DNA from: Nocardioidaceae bacterium SCSIO 66511
Lineage (GTDB): Bacteria; Actinomycetota; Actinomycetes; Propionibacteriales; Nocardioidaceae
Assembly: GCA_023100825.1 (NCBI GenBank)
Contig: CP095846.1
Location: 1,984,001-2,048,000 of the forward strand
Direction of reading: 5' to 3'
Length of the DNA: 64,000 nt
Below the pieces are notes generated by a model. The model searched no databases and was not told the DNA's origin. It worked only from the letters and a program-made list of their open reading frames with translations. A program made the position numbers and the translations under genes. This document shows, piece by piece, positions 39,701-47,148 of the stretch; position 1 is the stretch's first letter, and each line of letters starts with the position of its first letter.

Positions 39701-39863
39701 TGACGAGCTGCTCGAGCCGTACGAGGCCGCCGCGGCGCGGTCGGGCTCGATCGCCGCCAGCAAGGTCCGCACGCCCGTACCCGAGCCCGCCGATAACGAA
39801 CGCTTCTGGTGGCACGGCCAGGAGTACGTCGAGCACGCACGGAAGTCGTGTTGCGCCGGCTGA
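36717..39863 (+). CDS. Tat-exported beta-propeller (TolB-like) amidohydrolase
   Basis: A 1048-residue protein. I chose the GTG at 36717, five bases after GAGGAG, over an in-frame ATG 30 bases upstream. A twin-arginine signal is present (SRRTLLAGAGAAAAIAATAP near residue 24). Residues about 50-620 form a TolB/WD40-like propeller with at least nine W/Y-S-P/A-D-G repeats (PQWSPDGRE, PRWSADGAR, PAYSPDGAK, PAWSPDGRR and others). Residues about 640-1040 form an amidohydrolase: VMPGLIDMHNHREMAGYAYG supplies metal His ligands, and AGTDAPIDHVAISLHMNLRA and GRIKAGAYADLAIVDGDPLS follow. Family members hydrolyse cyclic or linear amides or peptides outside the cytoplasm; the substrate is unknown. Confidence 0.88.
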   Translation: MNDAHLDHDRIGTPDGPAVSRRTLLAGAGAAAAIAATAPRTDAVAGPRQKGGDFTAREGTDLAASVSPDGAHIAFDLLGVLWVIPRSGGPARRLTSDLYDITQPQWSPDGRELVFQSYRDGVFNLWTVRRDGGRLRQLTKGPYDHREPRWSADGARILFSGDASGSYGIYELDIARGNIATVVDTAEEEFEPAYSPDGAKVAFVVGNTRIDTVDVRSGARETVASVEAPDVIHQPSWTPDGSSVVYHVQSGDTMRLILDDEPLTGDELVFPFQASWLSDDEFVYAADGQIRTRRLGSDTHETIGFSAAVRPKRARYRRRRREFEDRKPQQVKGIGSPVLSPDGKSVAFRALNDLWVMRIGDRPQALTRDEFWKCDPAWSPDGRRLAYSTDRAGTLDIWVRDLRTGKDRQVTNVEDRAALSAAWSPDGTEIAFLDQDGALWVVDVESSDVQRVFPATFEPGRPTWSPDGRVIAMAAVMPYSKRYREGQSKILLIERRSGRARYVDAVENSSLQTRGDDGPVWSPDGRRMAFAAESALYVLDVESDGTPSGAARKVTDEVCDAPSWDGGSKTLLYLNNGRLRTVSADGGRPRTVRVPLTWRNAEAPKRSVVHAGVMWDGESDSVRRDVDIVIEGKRIVAVEAHRDDRQGTVIDASDRFVMPGLIDMHNHREMAGYAYGARQGRMWLSMGITTTRSPGSPAYHMVEERESVQSGARLGPRYFATGEAIDGRRIYYNFMRPTFSDRQLGKEFERAEALEYDLIKCYVRLPAMWHKRAIAFGHRMGVPVTSHYHYPAIAFGGDGMEHTGATNRFGFSRTVTALGNAYDDVIGLFNASHMARTPTLFGSSALYGEDRSLVEDRRTRAFYPPWRMTTLEADADEARDTDQTVALANLRRQVGQALAMVEGGGNVIAGTDAPIDHVAISLHMNLRAMVKYGFTPLQALRTATSAAGDHLNEPLGRIKAGAYADLAIVDGDPLSNIADVAAVDRVLVSGVAHSVDELLEPYEAAAARSGSIAASKVRTPVPEPADNERFWWHGQEYVEHARKSCCAG

Positions 39864-39888
39864 GCGTACGGGCGGCTACGGTGGCGCC

Positions 39889-41088
39889 ATGGGTTTCGAT
39901 GTCGAAGAGGTTCGCCGCCAGTTTCCATCTCTCGCCGGGGGCGTCGCCCACTTCGACGGGCCGGGCGGATCGCAGACGCCCGAGGCCGTCGCAGCGGCGG
40001 TGGCCGACACCTTACGGTCCTCGATTGCGAACCGCGGACGCGTGACTGACTCGGAGCGCCGCGCGGATGACATCGTCCGCGCGGCGCGGTCGGCGATCGC
40101 CGACCTGGTCGGCGTCGAGGCCAGGGGAGTGGTGTTCGGCCGCAGCATGACGCAGCTGACCTACGACTTCTCGCGAGCGCTCGCGAAGGAGTGGGGACCG
40201 GGCGACGAGGTCGTCGTCACCCGGCTCGATCATGACGCCGACATTCGACCGTGGGTGCAGGCCGCTGAGCATGCGGGCGCGACCGTTCGCTGGGCCGACT
40301 TCGACCCGCGTACCGGCGAGCTCGACGTCGACGGCCTCAAGGCCGTACTCAGCGACCGCACCCGGGTGGTCGCCGTCACTGCTGCGTCGAATCTCATCGG
40401 CACCCGCCCCGACATTCCGGAGATCGCCGCCGCGACGCACGCCGTCGGCGCACTCATGTTCGTCGACGGCGTGCACTACACCCCGCACGCTCACGTTGAC
40501 TTCGATGCGCTCGGTGCCGACGTGTTCGTCTGCTCGCCGTACAAGTTCTTCGGTCCACACTGCGGAGTGCTCGCGGCGCGTCCGAAGTTGCTGGAGTCCG
40601 TGCACGCCGACAAGCTTCTCCCGGCGACCGACGAGGTGCCCGAACGGTTCGAGCTCGGCACCTTGCCGTACGAGCTACTTGCCGGCACGACGGCGGCCGT
40701 CGACTTCCTTGCCGGTCTCGGTCACGGCGGTGCGCGCAGAGACGCATTGCGATCCGCGTACGACGCACTCGACAAGCACGAGGATACTCTGCGCGTACGC
40801 CTGGAGACAGCGCTGGACGAGACACCCGGCGTCACCATCTACTCGCGGGCGAAGCGGCGTACGCCGACGTTGCTGTTCTCGATCGACGGGGTGCCGTCCG
40901 CCGAGGTGCACCGTTCCCTCGCCGAGCGCGACATCAATGCACCGGCAAGCTCCTTCTACGCGCTCGAGGCATCTCGCAGGCTGGGTCTCGGCGATTCGGG
41001 CGCCGTACGTGTCGGCCTGGCGCCGTACACGAACGACGACGAGATCGACCGACTCATCGGTGCCGTCCGCGAGCTGGCTCCTCGCTGA
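39889..41088 (+). CDS. Class V aminotransferase, cysteine desulfurase-like
   Basis: A 399-residue PLP enzyme. The N-terminus FPSLAGGVAHFDGPGGSQTP matches the family. The PLP-binding Asp lies in LMFVDGVHYTPHAHVDF near residue 200, and the Schiff-base Lys in DVFVCSPYKFFGPHCGVLA near residue 222. The catalytic Cys loop of true cysteine desulfurases is not evident (SIDGVPSAEVHRSLAERDIN occupies the region), so it is more likely a kynureninase-like or isopenicillin-epimerase-like lyase/transaminase of the SufS-like VP_1994 group than an Fe-S donor. It starts 25 bases after the amidohydrolase stop, so the two may be co-transcribed. It converges with the response regulator gene. Confidence 0.85.
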   Translation: MGFDVEEVRRQFPSLAGGVAHFDGPGGSQTPEAVAAAVADTLRSSIANRGRVTDSERRADDIVRAARSAIADLVGVEARGVVFGRSMTQLTYDFSRALAKEWGPGDEVVVTRLDHDADIRPWVQAAEHAGATVRWADFDPRTGELDVDGLKAVLSDRTRVVAVTAASNLIGTRPDIPEIAAATHAVGALMFVDGVHYTPHAHVDFDALGADVFVCSPYKFFGPHCGVLAARPKLLESVHADKLLPATDEVPERFELGTLPYELLAGTTAAVDFLAGLGHGGARRDALRSAYDALDKHEDTLRVRLETALDETPGVTIYSRAKRRTPTLLFSIDGVPSAEVHRSLAERDINAPASSFYALEASRRLGLGDSGAVRVGLAPYTNDDEIDRLIGAVRELAPR

Positions 41089-41124
41089 CGAGCCGGCTTC
41101 AGCGCAGCAAACGCCCCTCGGCGG

Positions 41125-41736
41125 TCAGAACAGCTCTTGGCGGCTGCGGAGCCCGAGCTTGGCGAGGATCTTGCTCACATGGGTCTTCACCGTCGGCAGC
41201 TCGATGAACAGTTCCTTGGCGATCTCGGCGTTGGAGAAGCGCTGCAGCATGAACCCGAGCACCTCGCGTTCGCGTTCGGTCAGCCCGGACCGTTCGACGG
41301 CGGTCCGGAGACGGTCCGACTCGTCGCCGGACTCGGCGCCGAGCAGCCAGGTGCGGCGACCTTCGACGGTCGTACGAATGGTGTCGAGCAGGCGACCTGA
41401 GTCCTCTCCCTTGTGTACGAAGCTGTCGGCACCGGACAGGAACGACGCAGACGCATCATCCGCAGAGTTGTACGACGTGTAGATCAGGACGCGCGGGGCC
41501 GGCGTCATACTCTTCAGCTCTCGGCACAGCTCGATACCCCGCAGCTCGCCGTCGAGGCGGAGCGGAACGATCACCAAATCCGGTGCCAGGTCGTCGACCG
41601 CAATCAGCGCATCCTCTGCTGCGTCCGCTTCGCCGACGACCTCCATATCGGGCTGTGCGTCGATGACCGTCTTCAGCCCCAGCCGTACGACGGGATGGTC
41701 TTCGACGATGAGTACACGGATGGTCACGGATCTCAT
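41125..41736 (-). CDS. LuxR/NarL-type response regulator lacking the phosphoacceptor Asp
   Basis: A 203-residue two-domain regulator. The receiver domain begins VTIRVLIVEDHPVVRLGLKT with the acidic pair at residues 12-13. The expected phosphoacceptor position, normally LLD or LMD, reads DLVIVPLRLDG, placing Pro at residue 58 where Asp should be. The Thr/Ser (VLIYTSYNSA) and Lys (SFVHKGED) positions are retained. The LuxR HTH is normal: LTEREREVLGFMLQRFSNAE then IAKELFIELPTVKTHVSKIL. No histidine kinase is nearby. It is probably an atypical, phosphorylation-independent regulator. The ATG at 41736 was chosen; a GTG at 41727 is also possible. Confidence 0.9.
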   Translation of the reverse strand: MRSVTIRVLIVEDHPVVRLGLKTVIDAQPDMEVVGEADAAEDALIAVDDLAPDLVIVPLRLDGELRGIELCRELKSMTPAPRVLIYTSYNSADDASASFLSGADSFVHKGEDSGRLLDTIRTTVEGRRTWLLGAESGDESDRLRTAVERSGLTEREREVLGFMLQRFSNAEIAKELFIELPTVKTHVSKILAKLGLRSRQELF

Positions 41737-41812
41737 CCTTACAGACCGATTCATTCTCGGCGTCGCACACATAGCGTCGAGAGGACATGCCAACCCAGAA
41801 GGGACATCGCAG

Positions 41813-43039
41813 GTGACCTCAGCAGACGTCGTGGTGATCGGTGCCGGAACGGTGGGCGCGAGCATCGCGTACGAGGTGGCGAGCCGTGGCGCATCGGTGA
41901 TCGTGCTGGAGGAGGGCACCGACATCGGCAACGGCTGTTCGTACGCGAACGCCGGCCTGTTGGCGCCGAGCCACGTCGAGCCACTCACCACACCGGCGAA
42001 CGTACGCGCGGGTATGCGCTACATGTTCCAGCCCGACAGCCCGTTCCATCTGCATCCGGCACCACGGCTCGCTCCCTGGTTCGCGCGGTTCGTCAAGGCG
42101 TCCACGCCGGCACGGGCACGGCGACTCACGGCCCGGATGCGCGAGCTCGCGACGTACAGCACGGCAATGCACGCCGCGTACGCCGAGCGTGGCTTCGACA
42201 CGGGGTACGCCGCCAACGGATCACTGGATGTCTTCCTCACCGAAAAGGGCTTCGAGCGTGCCGTTGCCGGCCATACCGACGACGCGGGCGTCGTTCTGAG
42301 CGCCGACGCCGCGCGCGATCTGGAGCCGACGCTCGGCGAGATCGCCGGGGCGGTTCTGCGGCCCGATGAAGCGCAGGTCGGCACCCAGCAGTTCGTCCGC
42401 GCGACGCTCAAGGCCGCCGAGGAGCACGGTGCTCAGGTGCGTTGGGGCACCGGCGCACGACTCGTGACCAATGGGGATCGAATCGCGGGCGTTGACACGG
42501 TCGACGGCCGCATCACCGCGGGCACGTACGTCGTCGCGGCCGGGATGGGCAGCGCGGACCTGTGCGAGAGCGTGGGGATCCGGATGCCCATGGAGGGCGC
42601 CAAGGGCTACGTCGTCGACGTGGAGGTCGATGGTGCTGCACCGGGCATCCCGGTCTCGTTGCGGGAGGCGAAAGTGGTCGTGACTCCATACGCGGACCGG
42701 CTTCGGCTGTGCGGCACGCTGGAGCTCGGCAGCGACCCGAAGGCGATCAGCGCCCCACGGGTGGATGCGATCCGTGCCGCCGGCCGGCGTGGGATTCCGC
42801 ACGTACGCGAGAAGCGCACCATCCAGACCTGGGCAGGGCTGCGGCCGTGCACGGCCGACGGCGTACCCTCGATCGGTCGCAGCGAGCTCGTACGCGACCT
42901 CGTCGTCGCCGCGGGACACGGCATGTGGGGCCTGGTCTTGGCGCCCGTGACGGGTGAGCTCGTCGCGCGCGGCATCGTCGAGGAGGCGCCCACACTGCAT
43001 GAGGCGGCGTTCGCGCCGGACCGGTTCGGGCGCCGCTGA
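41813..43039 (+). CDS. FAD-dependent oxidoreductase, D-amino-acid dehydrogenase/DAO-like
   Basis: A 408-residue flavoprotein of the glycine/D-amino-acid oxidase family, starting at a GTG. The dinucleotide-binding fold is DVVVIGAGTVGASIAYEVAS at residues 5-24, followed by EEGTDIGNGCSYANAGLLAP, which is closely like DadA. TYVVAAGMGSADLCESVGIR near 245 and WAGLRPCTADGVPSIGRSE near 340 then GHGMWGLVLAPVTGELVA complete the FAD site. DadA-type enzymes oxidise D-amino acids, or hydroxyproline-like compounds, to keto acids. An amino acid permease gene follows 82 bases later, suggesting uptake and oxidation of the same amino acid. Confidence 0.88.
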   Translation: MTSADVVVIGAGTVGASIAYEVASRGASVIVLEEGTDIGNGCSYANAGLLAPSHVEPLTTPANVRAGMRYMFQPDSPFHLHPAPRLAPWFARFVKASTPARARRLTARMRELATYSTAMHAAYAERGFDTGYAANGSLDVFLTEKGFERAVAGHTDDAGVVLSADAARDLEPTLGEIAGAVLRPDEAQVGTQQFVRATLKAAEEHGAQVRWGTGARLVTNGDRIAGVDTVDGRITAGTYVVAAGMGSADLCESVGIRMPMEGAKGYVVDVEVDGAAPGIPVSLREAKVVVTPYADRLRLCGTLELGSDPKAISAPRVDAIRAAGRRGIPHVREKRTIQTWAGLRPCTADGVPSIGRSELVRDLVVAAGHGMWGLVLAPVTGELVARGIVEEAPTLHEAAFAPDRFGRR

Positions 43040-43121
43040 CCCACCTGGCCGGCGCAGTTGCCGGATCGTACGGGGGATCACGTACGACGACGCGCGATCG
43101 CGCGCGAGAACAGGAGCACCA

Positions 43122-44345
43122 ATGTCCGACGACACTGCGGAGCGCAAGGGCCTCGGCTTCGAGTCGATCACCTTCTGGCAGGGCGTCGCAATCATCTTCG
43201 GGGCGAACATCGGCGCCGGAATCCTGAGCCTTCCGTACGGCGCGCGCAACGGTGGCTTCCCGGCACTCGTCATCGCGTTGGCGATCGCCGGCTTCCTGAC
43301 GACGGTCTCGATGCTCTACATCGCAGAGGTGGCACTGCGTACATCGACGCCGCTGCAGCTATCCGGCCTTGCCCGTAAGTACCTCGGCAACGTCGGATCG
43401 TGGCTGATCTTCGCGGGCGTCGCGATCAACGGCCTCGGTGCTCTCATCGCGTACGCCAGCGGGAGCGGAAGCATCCTCGCGGATCTGCTCAACGTCCCGG
43501 AAACGGTCGGCAGCGCGTTGTTCTATGTTCCGGGTGTCGTGGTCATCTGGTTCGGTCTGCGCGCCACCGGACGGTCGGAACAAGCAATCACCCTTGCCAT
43601 GCTTGGCATCATCACGTTGCTGATTGCGTGGACGTTCATCGGCCCCGGCATCGACCTCGGCAACCTCGGAGAGCTCAGTCCGTACTACGTCGTACCGATC
43701 ATGAACCTCGCGGTGTTCGCGTTCATCGCGCAGTACACCGTTCCCGAGCTCGCGCGAGGTCTCGCCGCGCAGTCGCCGCGTATCCTTCCGGGCGCGATCA
43801 TCGCGGGGATGTGTGCGACCGGGTTCCTGCTCGCTCTCGTGCCGTTCGCCGCGCTCGGCATGATGGGCGCGGACGGGATCACGGAGGTGGTCACGATCGC
43901 GTGGGGTGACGAGCTTGGCGACGTCGCCTACTACCTGGCCAACATCTTTGCTCTGCTGGCGATGTTGACGTCGTTCTGGGCTATCGGACTCACCTTGATG
44001 ACGAACGTGTTCGACCGATTCTCCTGGCCCGCGCACGGGGCGCCGGCGTACCGCGTGGCCGCGCTCGTCCTGATAGTCGTACCACCGTTCTTGATCTCGG
44101 CCCTCGGCCTCGCCGGGTTCGTCTCGGCCCTCGGTTACGCGGGCGGCTTCGCCGGGGCGATCATGTCGGTCGTTCCGGTGCTGATGCTGCGACAAGCGAG
44201 ACGATCGGGCGATCGCGCGCCTTCGTGGCAGGCAGGTTGGGTGTCACATCCGGCTATCCAGGTCACACTCGTGGTGGTGTTCGGACTCGCATTCGTTTAC
44301 TCGCTGATGACCGCGATGGGCCTCGTTCCGGACGGTTGGGCATGA
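43122..44345 (+). CDS. Amino acid permease (aromatic/hydroxy amino acid permease-like)
   Basis: A 407-residue membrane protein with about 11 hydrophobic segments. The N-terminal helix VAIIFGANIGAGILSLPYGA is the diagnostic first segment of the AAAP/HAAAP permeases (TyrP, SdaC and relatives), which import aromatic or hydroxylated amino acids by proton symport. CAGGAGC lies seven bases before the ATG. A perfect palindrome CGCGCGATCGCGCG lies at 43091-43104 in the leader. It follows a DadA-like oxidase and overlaps an acetamidase/formamidase gene, so the three probably process one imported amino acid or amide. Confidence 0.87.
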   Translation: MSDDTAERKGLGFESITFWQGVAIIFGANIGAGILSLPYGARNGGFPALVIALAIAGFLTTVSMLYIAEVALRTSTPLQLSGLARKYLGNVGSWLIFAGVAINGLGALIAYASGSGSILADLLNVPETVGSALFYVPGVVVIWFGLRATGRSEQAITLAMLGIITLLIAWTFIGPGIDLGNLGELSPYYVVPIMNLAVFAFIAQYTVPELARGLAAQSPRILPGAIIAGMCATGFLLALVPFAALGMMGADGITEVVTIAWGDELGDVAYYLANIFALLAMLTSFWAIGLTLMTNVFDRFSWPAHGAPAYRVAALVLIVVPPFLISALGLAGFVSALGYAGGFAGAIMSVVPVLMLRQARRSGDRAPSWQAGWVSHPAIQVTLVVVFGLAFVYSLMTAMGLVPDGWA

Positions 44346-45241
44346 GACGTTTCGGCAGCGCACAAGCCCTGACGGCGTTCACGCCCGAGTACGAACCGGT
44401 TGGTGAGGTCGACCTCGGCGAGTCGTTCGTCGCCGAGACGCGGGACTGTTACGACGGCCAGATCGCGGCTCCGACGACGCTGCGCCCCGATATCGACATG
44501 AGCCGGTTCAATCGAGCGAGTGGGCCGATCAGGGTTGTAGGTACCGAAGCCGGCGACTGGGTACGCGTGTTCATCGAGCGGGTCGACGTGGCCGGGCCCG
44601 GCGTCATGGCGCTGACTCCCGGCCTCGGCGTGCTCGGCGAGACGATCGACGACGCCTCGACCCGGCTGCTGGACGTACGCGACGGTCGTGCGTGGCTGAC
44701 GCCGAAGATCGGGGTGCCGCTACGCCCCATGATCGGCATCCTCGGGATCGCGACCGCCGAGGAGAGCGTGCCCAGCTCCGTGCCGGGTCCACACGGTGGA
44801 AACCTCGATACACGCATCCTCGAACCGGGCGCGAGCCTGTGTCTGCGGGCCAATCAGCCCGGGCTCGGCCTCGCGGTCGGTGACCTGCACGCGGCGATGG
44901 GCGACGGCGAGCTCGGAGGCACCGGCATCGAGATCGGCGGTGAGGTGGTGCTCCGGGTGGAACGCATGGCGTCCGAGCTCGGTGACTGGCCCGTCGCCGT
45001 GACCGACGACGGTGTTCACGTACTGGCCAGCCGTACGCAGCTGACCGATGCCGTCCACGACGCCTTCGAGGACGCGGTGCGACTGATGGCCGACTGGCAT
45101 CAGCTGGCGTGGCCAGATGCATACCGGTTGACGAGTGTTGTCTGCGATCTGCGCATCAGCCAGGTCGTCAACCCGCGCGCGACGGCTCGGGTCTTCCTCC
45201 CGGCGTTTTGGTGCCCGGACGACCTCGCGAAGGTACCCTGA
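44342..45241 (+). CDS. Acetamidase/formamidase family protein
   Basis: A 299-residue enzyme of the FmdA_AmdA family. Signature stretches are SFVAETRDCYDGQI near residue 28, RPMIGILGIATA near 120, and GPHGGNLDTRILEPGASLCL near 148, then LAVGDLHAAMGDGELGGTGI near 180, which carries the metal-site Asp and His (GDLHAAMGDGE). The family hydrolyses formamide, acetamide and related short amides to ammonia and the acid. The ATG overlaps the permease stop by four bases. The amide may be taken up by that permease or may arise from it; the substrate is not known. Confidence 0.92.
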   Translation: MRRFGSAQALTAFTPEYEPVGEVDLGESFVAETRDCYDGQIAAPTTLRPDIDMSRFNRASGPIRVVGTEAGDWVRVFIERVDVAGPGVMALTPGLGVLGETIDDASTRLLDVRDGRAWLTPKIGVPLRPMIGILGIATAEESVPSSVPGPHGGNLDTRILEPGASLCLRANQPGLGLAVGDLHAAMGDGELGGTGIEIGGEVVLRVERMASELGDWPVAVTDDGVHVLASRTQLTDAVHDAFEDAVRLMADWHQLAWPDAYRLTSVVCDLRISQVVNPRATARVFLPAFWCPDDLAKVP

Positions 45242-45255
45242 AGCGAGGAGGCACC

Positions 45256-45393
45256 ATGATCGTCTTTTCGCTGATCGGGCTGGCGCTCATCGTCGGCGCA
45301 GGCTGGTACGTGATGCGTCGACGTGACGATGTGATGGACTATCACGACCTCGACGAGCCACGGATCAACCGCCACCGCGAGGGCGGCGTCTGA
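45256..45393 (+). CDS. Small single-span membrane protein
   Basis: A 45-residue protein: one N-terminal hydrophobic helix (VFSLIGLALIVGAGWYV) and a charged cytoplasmic tail (RRRDDVMDYHDLDEPRINRH). GAGGAGGCACC precedes the ATG, and it lies 14 bases after the acetamidase stop, so it is probably translated from the same transcript. The function is unknown; such small proteins sometimes stabilise a transporter encoded nearby. Confidence 0.6.
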   Translation: MIVFSLIGLALIVGAGWYVMRRRDDVMDYHDLDEPRINRHREGGV

Positions 45394-45408
45394 CGCTGCG
45401 CCCGGCGC

Positions 45409-45624
45409 TCAGGCGCTCTGCGCAAGCCCGACACAGGCCGGGCACGCCGAGACCGTGCGTACGACATGTCTTCCGGCGTCGTGGTCGTCGACGACGGCGC
45501 AGCAGGCGGGGCACAACGACTGCCAACCGTCGGCCACGTCGTAGGGGCTCGCGCACAGCTCGCACAGCGACGAGACCGCATCGTCTACGGCGTCGGCGGT
45601 GCGGGCACCCATCACCACGGACAT
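45409..45624 (-). CDS. Small cysteine-rich (zinc-ribbon-like) protein
   Basis: A 71-residue protein with three Cys pairs: SLCELCASPYD, SLCPACCAVVDD and SACPACVGLAQ. The first two pairs could make one treble-clef or ribbon zinc site, leaving the third free. No other domain is seen. It is encoded 71 bases downstream of ku on the same strand and could be co-transcribed with it. The function is unknown; zinc binding is inference from the Cys spacing. Confidence 0.6.
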   Translation of the reverse strand: MSVVMGARTADAVDDAVSSLCELCASPYDVADGWQSLCPACCAVVDDHDAGRHVVRTVSACPACVGLAQSA

Positions 45625-45695
45625 CGCTACCTCTCCTCGATCGCGTACGTCACCAGTGTCGTGGCCCGATGCCGCGAAGTCGGTGAGGCACGCCG

Positions 45696-46622
45696 TCAGG
45701 CAGAACGCTTGCCGGACGCAGACTTCTTCTTGGTCGAGGACTTGGAGGCCGACTTCTTAGATGTCGTCTTCTTGGCGCTCTTCTTGGGCTCCGCCTTCTT
45801 CGAGGCGGGCTTCTCATCCGATTCGTCTGCGGCCGAGCCACCGCCGGAGGTCGCCCGGTCGACGGACGCCTGGAGTGCCGACATCAGGTCGACGACGTTG
45901 TCGCCGGAGCCGTCGTCGGACTCTGCCGCAGGTGTGACCTCGCCGCCCTCCAGCTTCGCGTCGATCATCGCTCGCAGTGCGTCGGCGAAGTCGTCGGTGT
46001 ACTCCGATGCGTCGAAGTCGCCGGACATGGAGCTGACCAACGAGTTCGCCATCGCCTGCTCCTGCGGACGGATCGATACATCCTGGTCGAGGAAGTCGAA
46101 GTCGGCGGTGCGCAACTCGTCGGGCCACAACATCGTCGAGAGGACCAGCACGTCGTCGCGTACGCGCAGCGCGGCCAGCTGCTCGCGGGTGCTGATGGTG
46201 ATCTTCACGATCGCCACCATCTCGCTCTCGGTCAACGCCTCGCGCAGCAGTACGTACGGCTTGACGCCCTGTGCGCCCTCGGGTTCGAGGAGATACGACT
46301 TGTTGAAGTACACCGGGTCGAGCTGGTCGAGGGGTACGAACTCGAGTACCTCGATGGTTCGTTTGGTCGGCAGCGGAAGCTCGGCGAAGTCCTCGTCGGT
46401 GAGAACGACCATCGAACCGTCGTCGAGCTCGTAGCCTTTGGCGATGTCGCCGTACGCGACTTCCTCACCGTCGGTCTCGGCGACGCGACGGTAACGGATC
46501 CGGGCACCGTCGGAGCGTCGTACCTGCTTGAACGACACGTCGTGCTGATGTGTGGCGACATACATCTTGATCGGGATGTTAACCAGCCCGAACGAGACCG
46601 AACCCTTCCACATCGCGCGCAT
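45696..46622 (-). CDS. ku: Ku DNA end-binding protein (non-homologous end joining)
   Basis: A 308-residue bacterial Ku. The start MRAMWKGSVSFGLVNIPIKM is the family hallmark. The Ku core runs to about residue 250 (YGDIAKGYELDDGSMVVLTD, then FAELPLPTKRTIEVLEFVPL and YFNKSYLLEPEGA). The C-terminal tail (about 260-308) is very Lys- and Ser-rich, as in other actinobacterial Ku proteins, and may bind DNA. Ku forms a homodimeric ring on DNA ends and recruits ligase D. No ligD gene is in this window, so the partner is encoded elsewhere. It is apparently monocistronic or followed by the small Cys-rich gene. Confidence 0.95.
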   Translation of the reverse strand: MRAMWKGSVSFGLVNIPIKMYVATHQHDVSFKQVRRSDGARIRYRRVAETDGEEVAYGDIAKGYELDDGSMVVLTDEDFAELPLPTKRTIEVLEFVPLDQLDPVYFNKSYLLEPEGAQGVKPYVLLREALTESEMVAIVKITISTREQLAALRVRDDVLVLSTMLWPDELRTADFDFLDQDVSIRPQEQAMANSLVSSMSGDFDASEYTDDFADALRAMIDAKLEGGEVTPAAESDDGSGDNVVDLMSALQASVDRATSGGGSAADESDEKPASKKAEPKKSAKKTTSKKSASKSSTKKKSASGKRSA

Positions 46623-46774
46623 CTGACCACTCCTCTCGATGGCTATTGTCCCTTGCCGAGGTGCGGATCACCAGAAACCCGTACGACAGCGGCGAGGCGC
46701 GCCTCGCTGACGGGTAGACGTGGCCGCTATGCGAATCTCATCGGTGGGGGAGAGGAGACCGTCGGGCCAGGGGC

Positions 46775-47137
46775 TCAGCGCACGAGCATCATGATCAAAG
46801 CGATGACGACTGCGAGTACGACGAGCATGGCGATCACCGGCAGCCGGACACCCAATGTGGTGCCGCGGTCACCTGCTGCGGTGTTCGCGTCGACGGTGAC
46901 GATGCCGCTGGCTGAGACCATCAACGGCGTCTCGCCCTCTGGGCCGTGCGCCAGTACTCGGAAGTCACGGCCCTGCTCGACGGCGAGTGCGACCAGCATG
47001 CGTACTGCCTCGGTACGCACCGCCTCGAGGTTCGGACCCTCGACGCGCCTGATGGCGGGTCCGATGTCGATGCGAGCCGCGTACTCGGCCACGTACACGT
47101 GGATGTCGAAGCGCTGCCGCCACGGGTTCAGTCGCAC
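46775..47137 (-). CDS. C-terminally membrane-anchored protein paired with a MinD-like ATPase
   Basis: A 120-residue protein with a soluble N-terminal domain (WRQRFDIHVYVAEYAARIDI near residue 6, then VEGPNLEAVRTEAVRMLVAL) and one C-terminal transmembrane helix (GVRLPVIAMLVVLAVVIALI). It belongs to no family I recognise. It lies 11 bases after the MinD-like gene on the same strand, so they form an operon. The N-terminal domain of the ATPase also contains a short beta-rich segment with a similar look (FPVVVVTIDDNGVAVNGEMV). Together they might be a membrane-localisation or secretion-associated pair; this is inference. Confidence 0.65.
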   Translation of the reverse strand: MRLNPWRQRFDIHVYVAEYAARIDIGPAIRRVEGPNLEAVRTEAVRMLVALAVEQGRDFRVLAHGPEGETPLMVSASGIVTVDANTAAGDRGTTLGVRLPVIAMLVVLAVVIALIMMLVR

Positions 47138-47148
47138 TGTCTACACCC

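Noticed and set aside
46692-46707. Perfect palindrome GCGAGGCGCGCCTCGC downstream of the MinD-like operon
   Set aside because: It has no loop and no T-run, so hairpin formation is unlikely; self-complementary GC-rich 16-mers are expected occasionally in such DNA.
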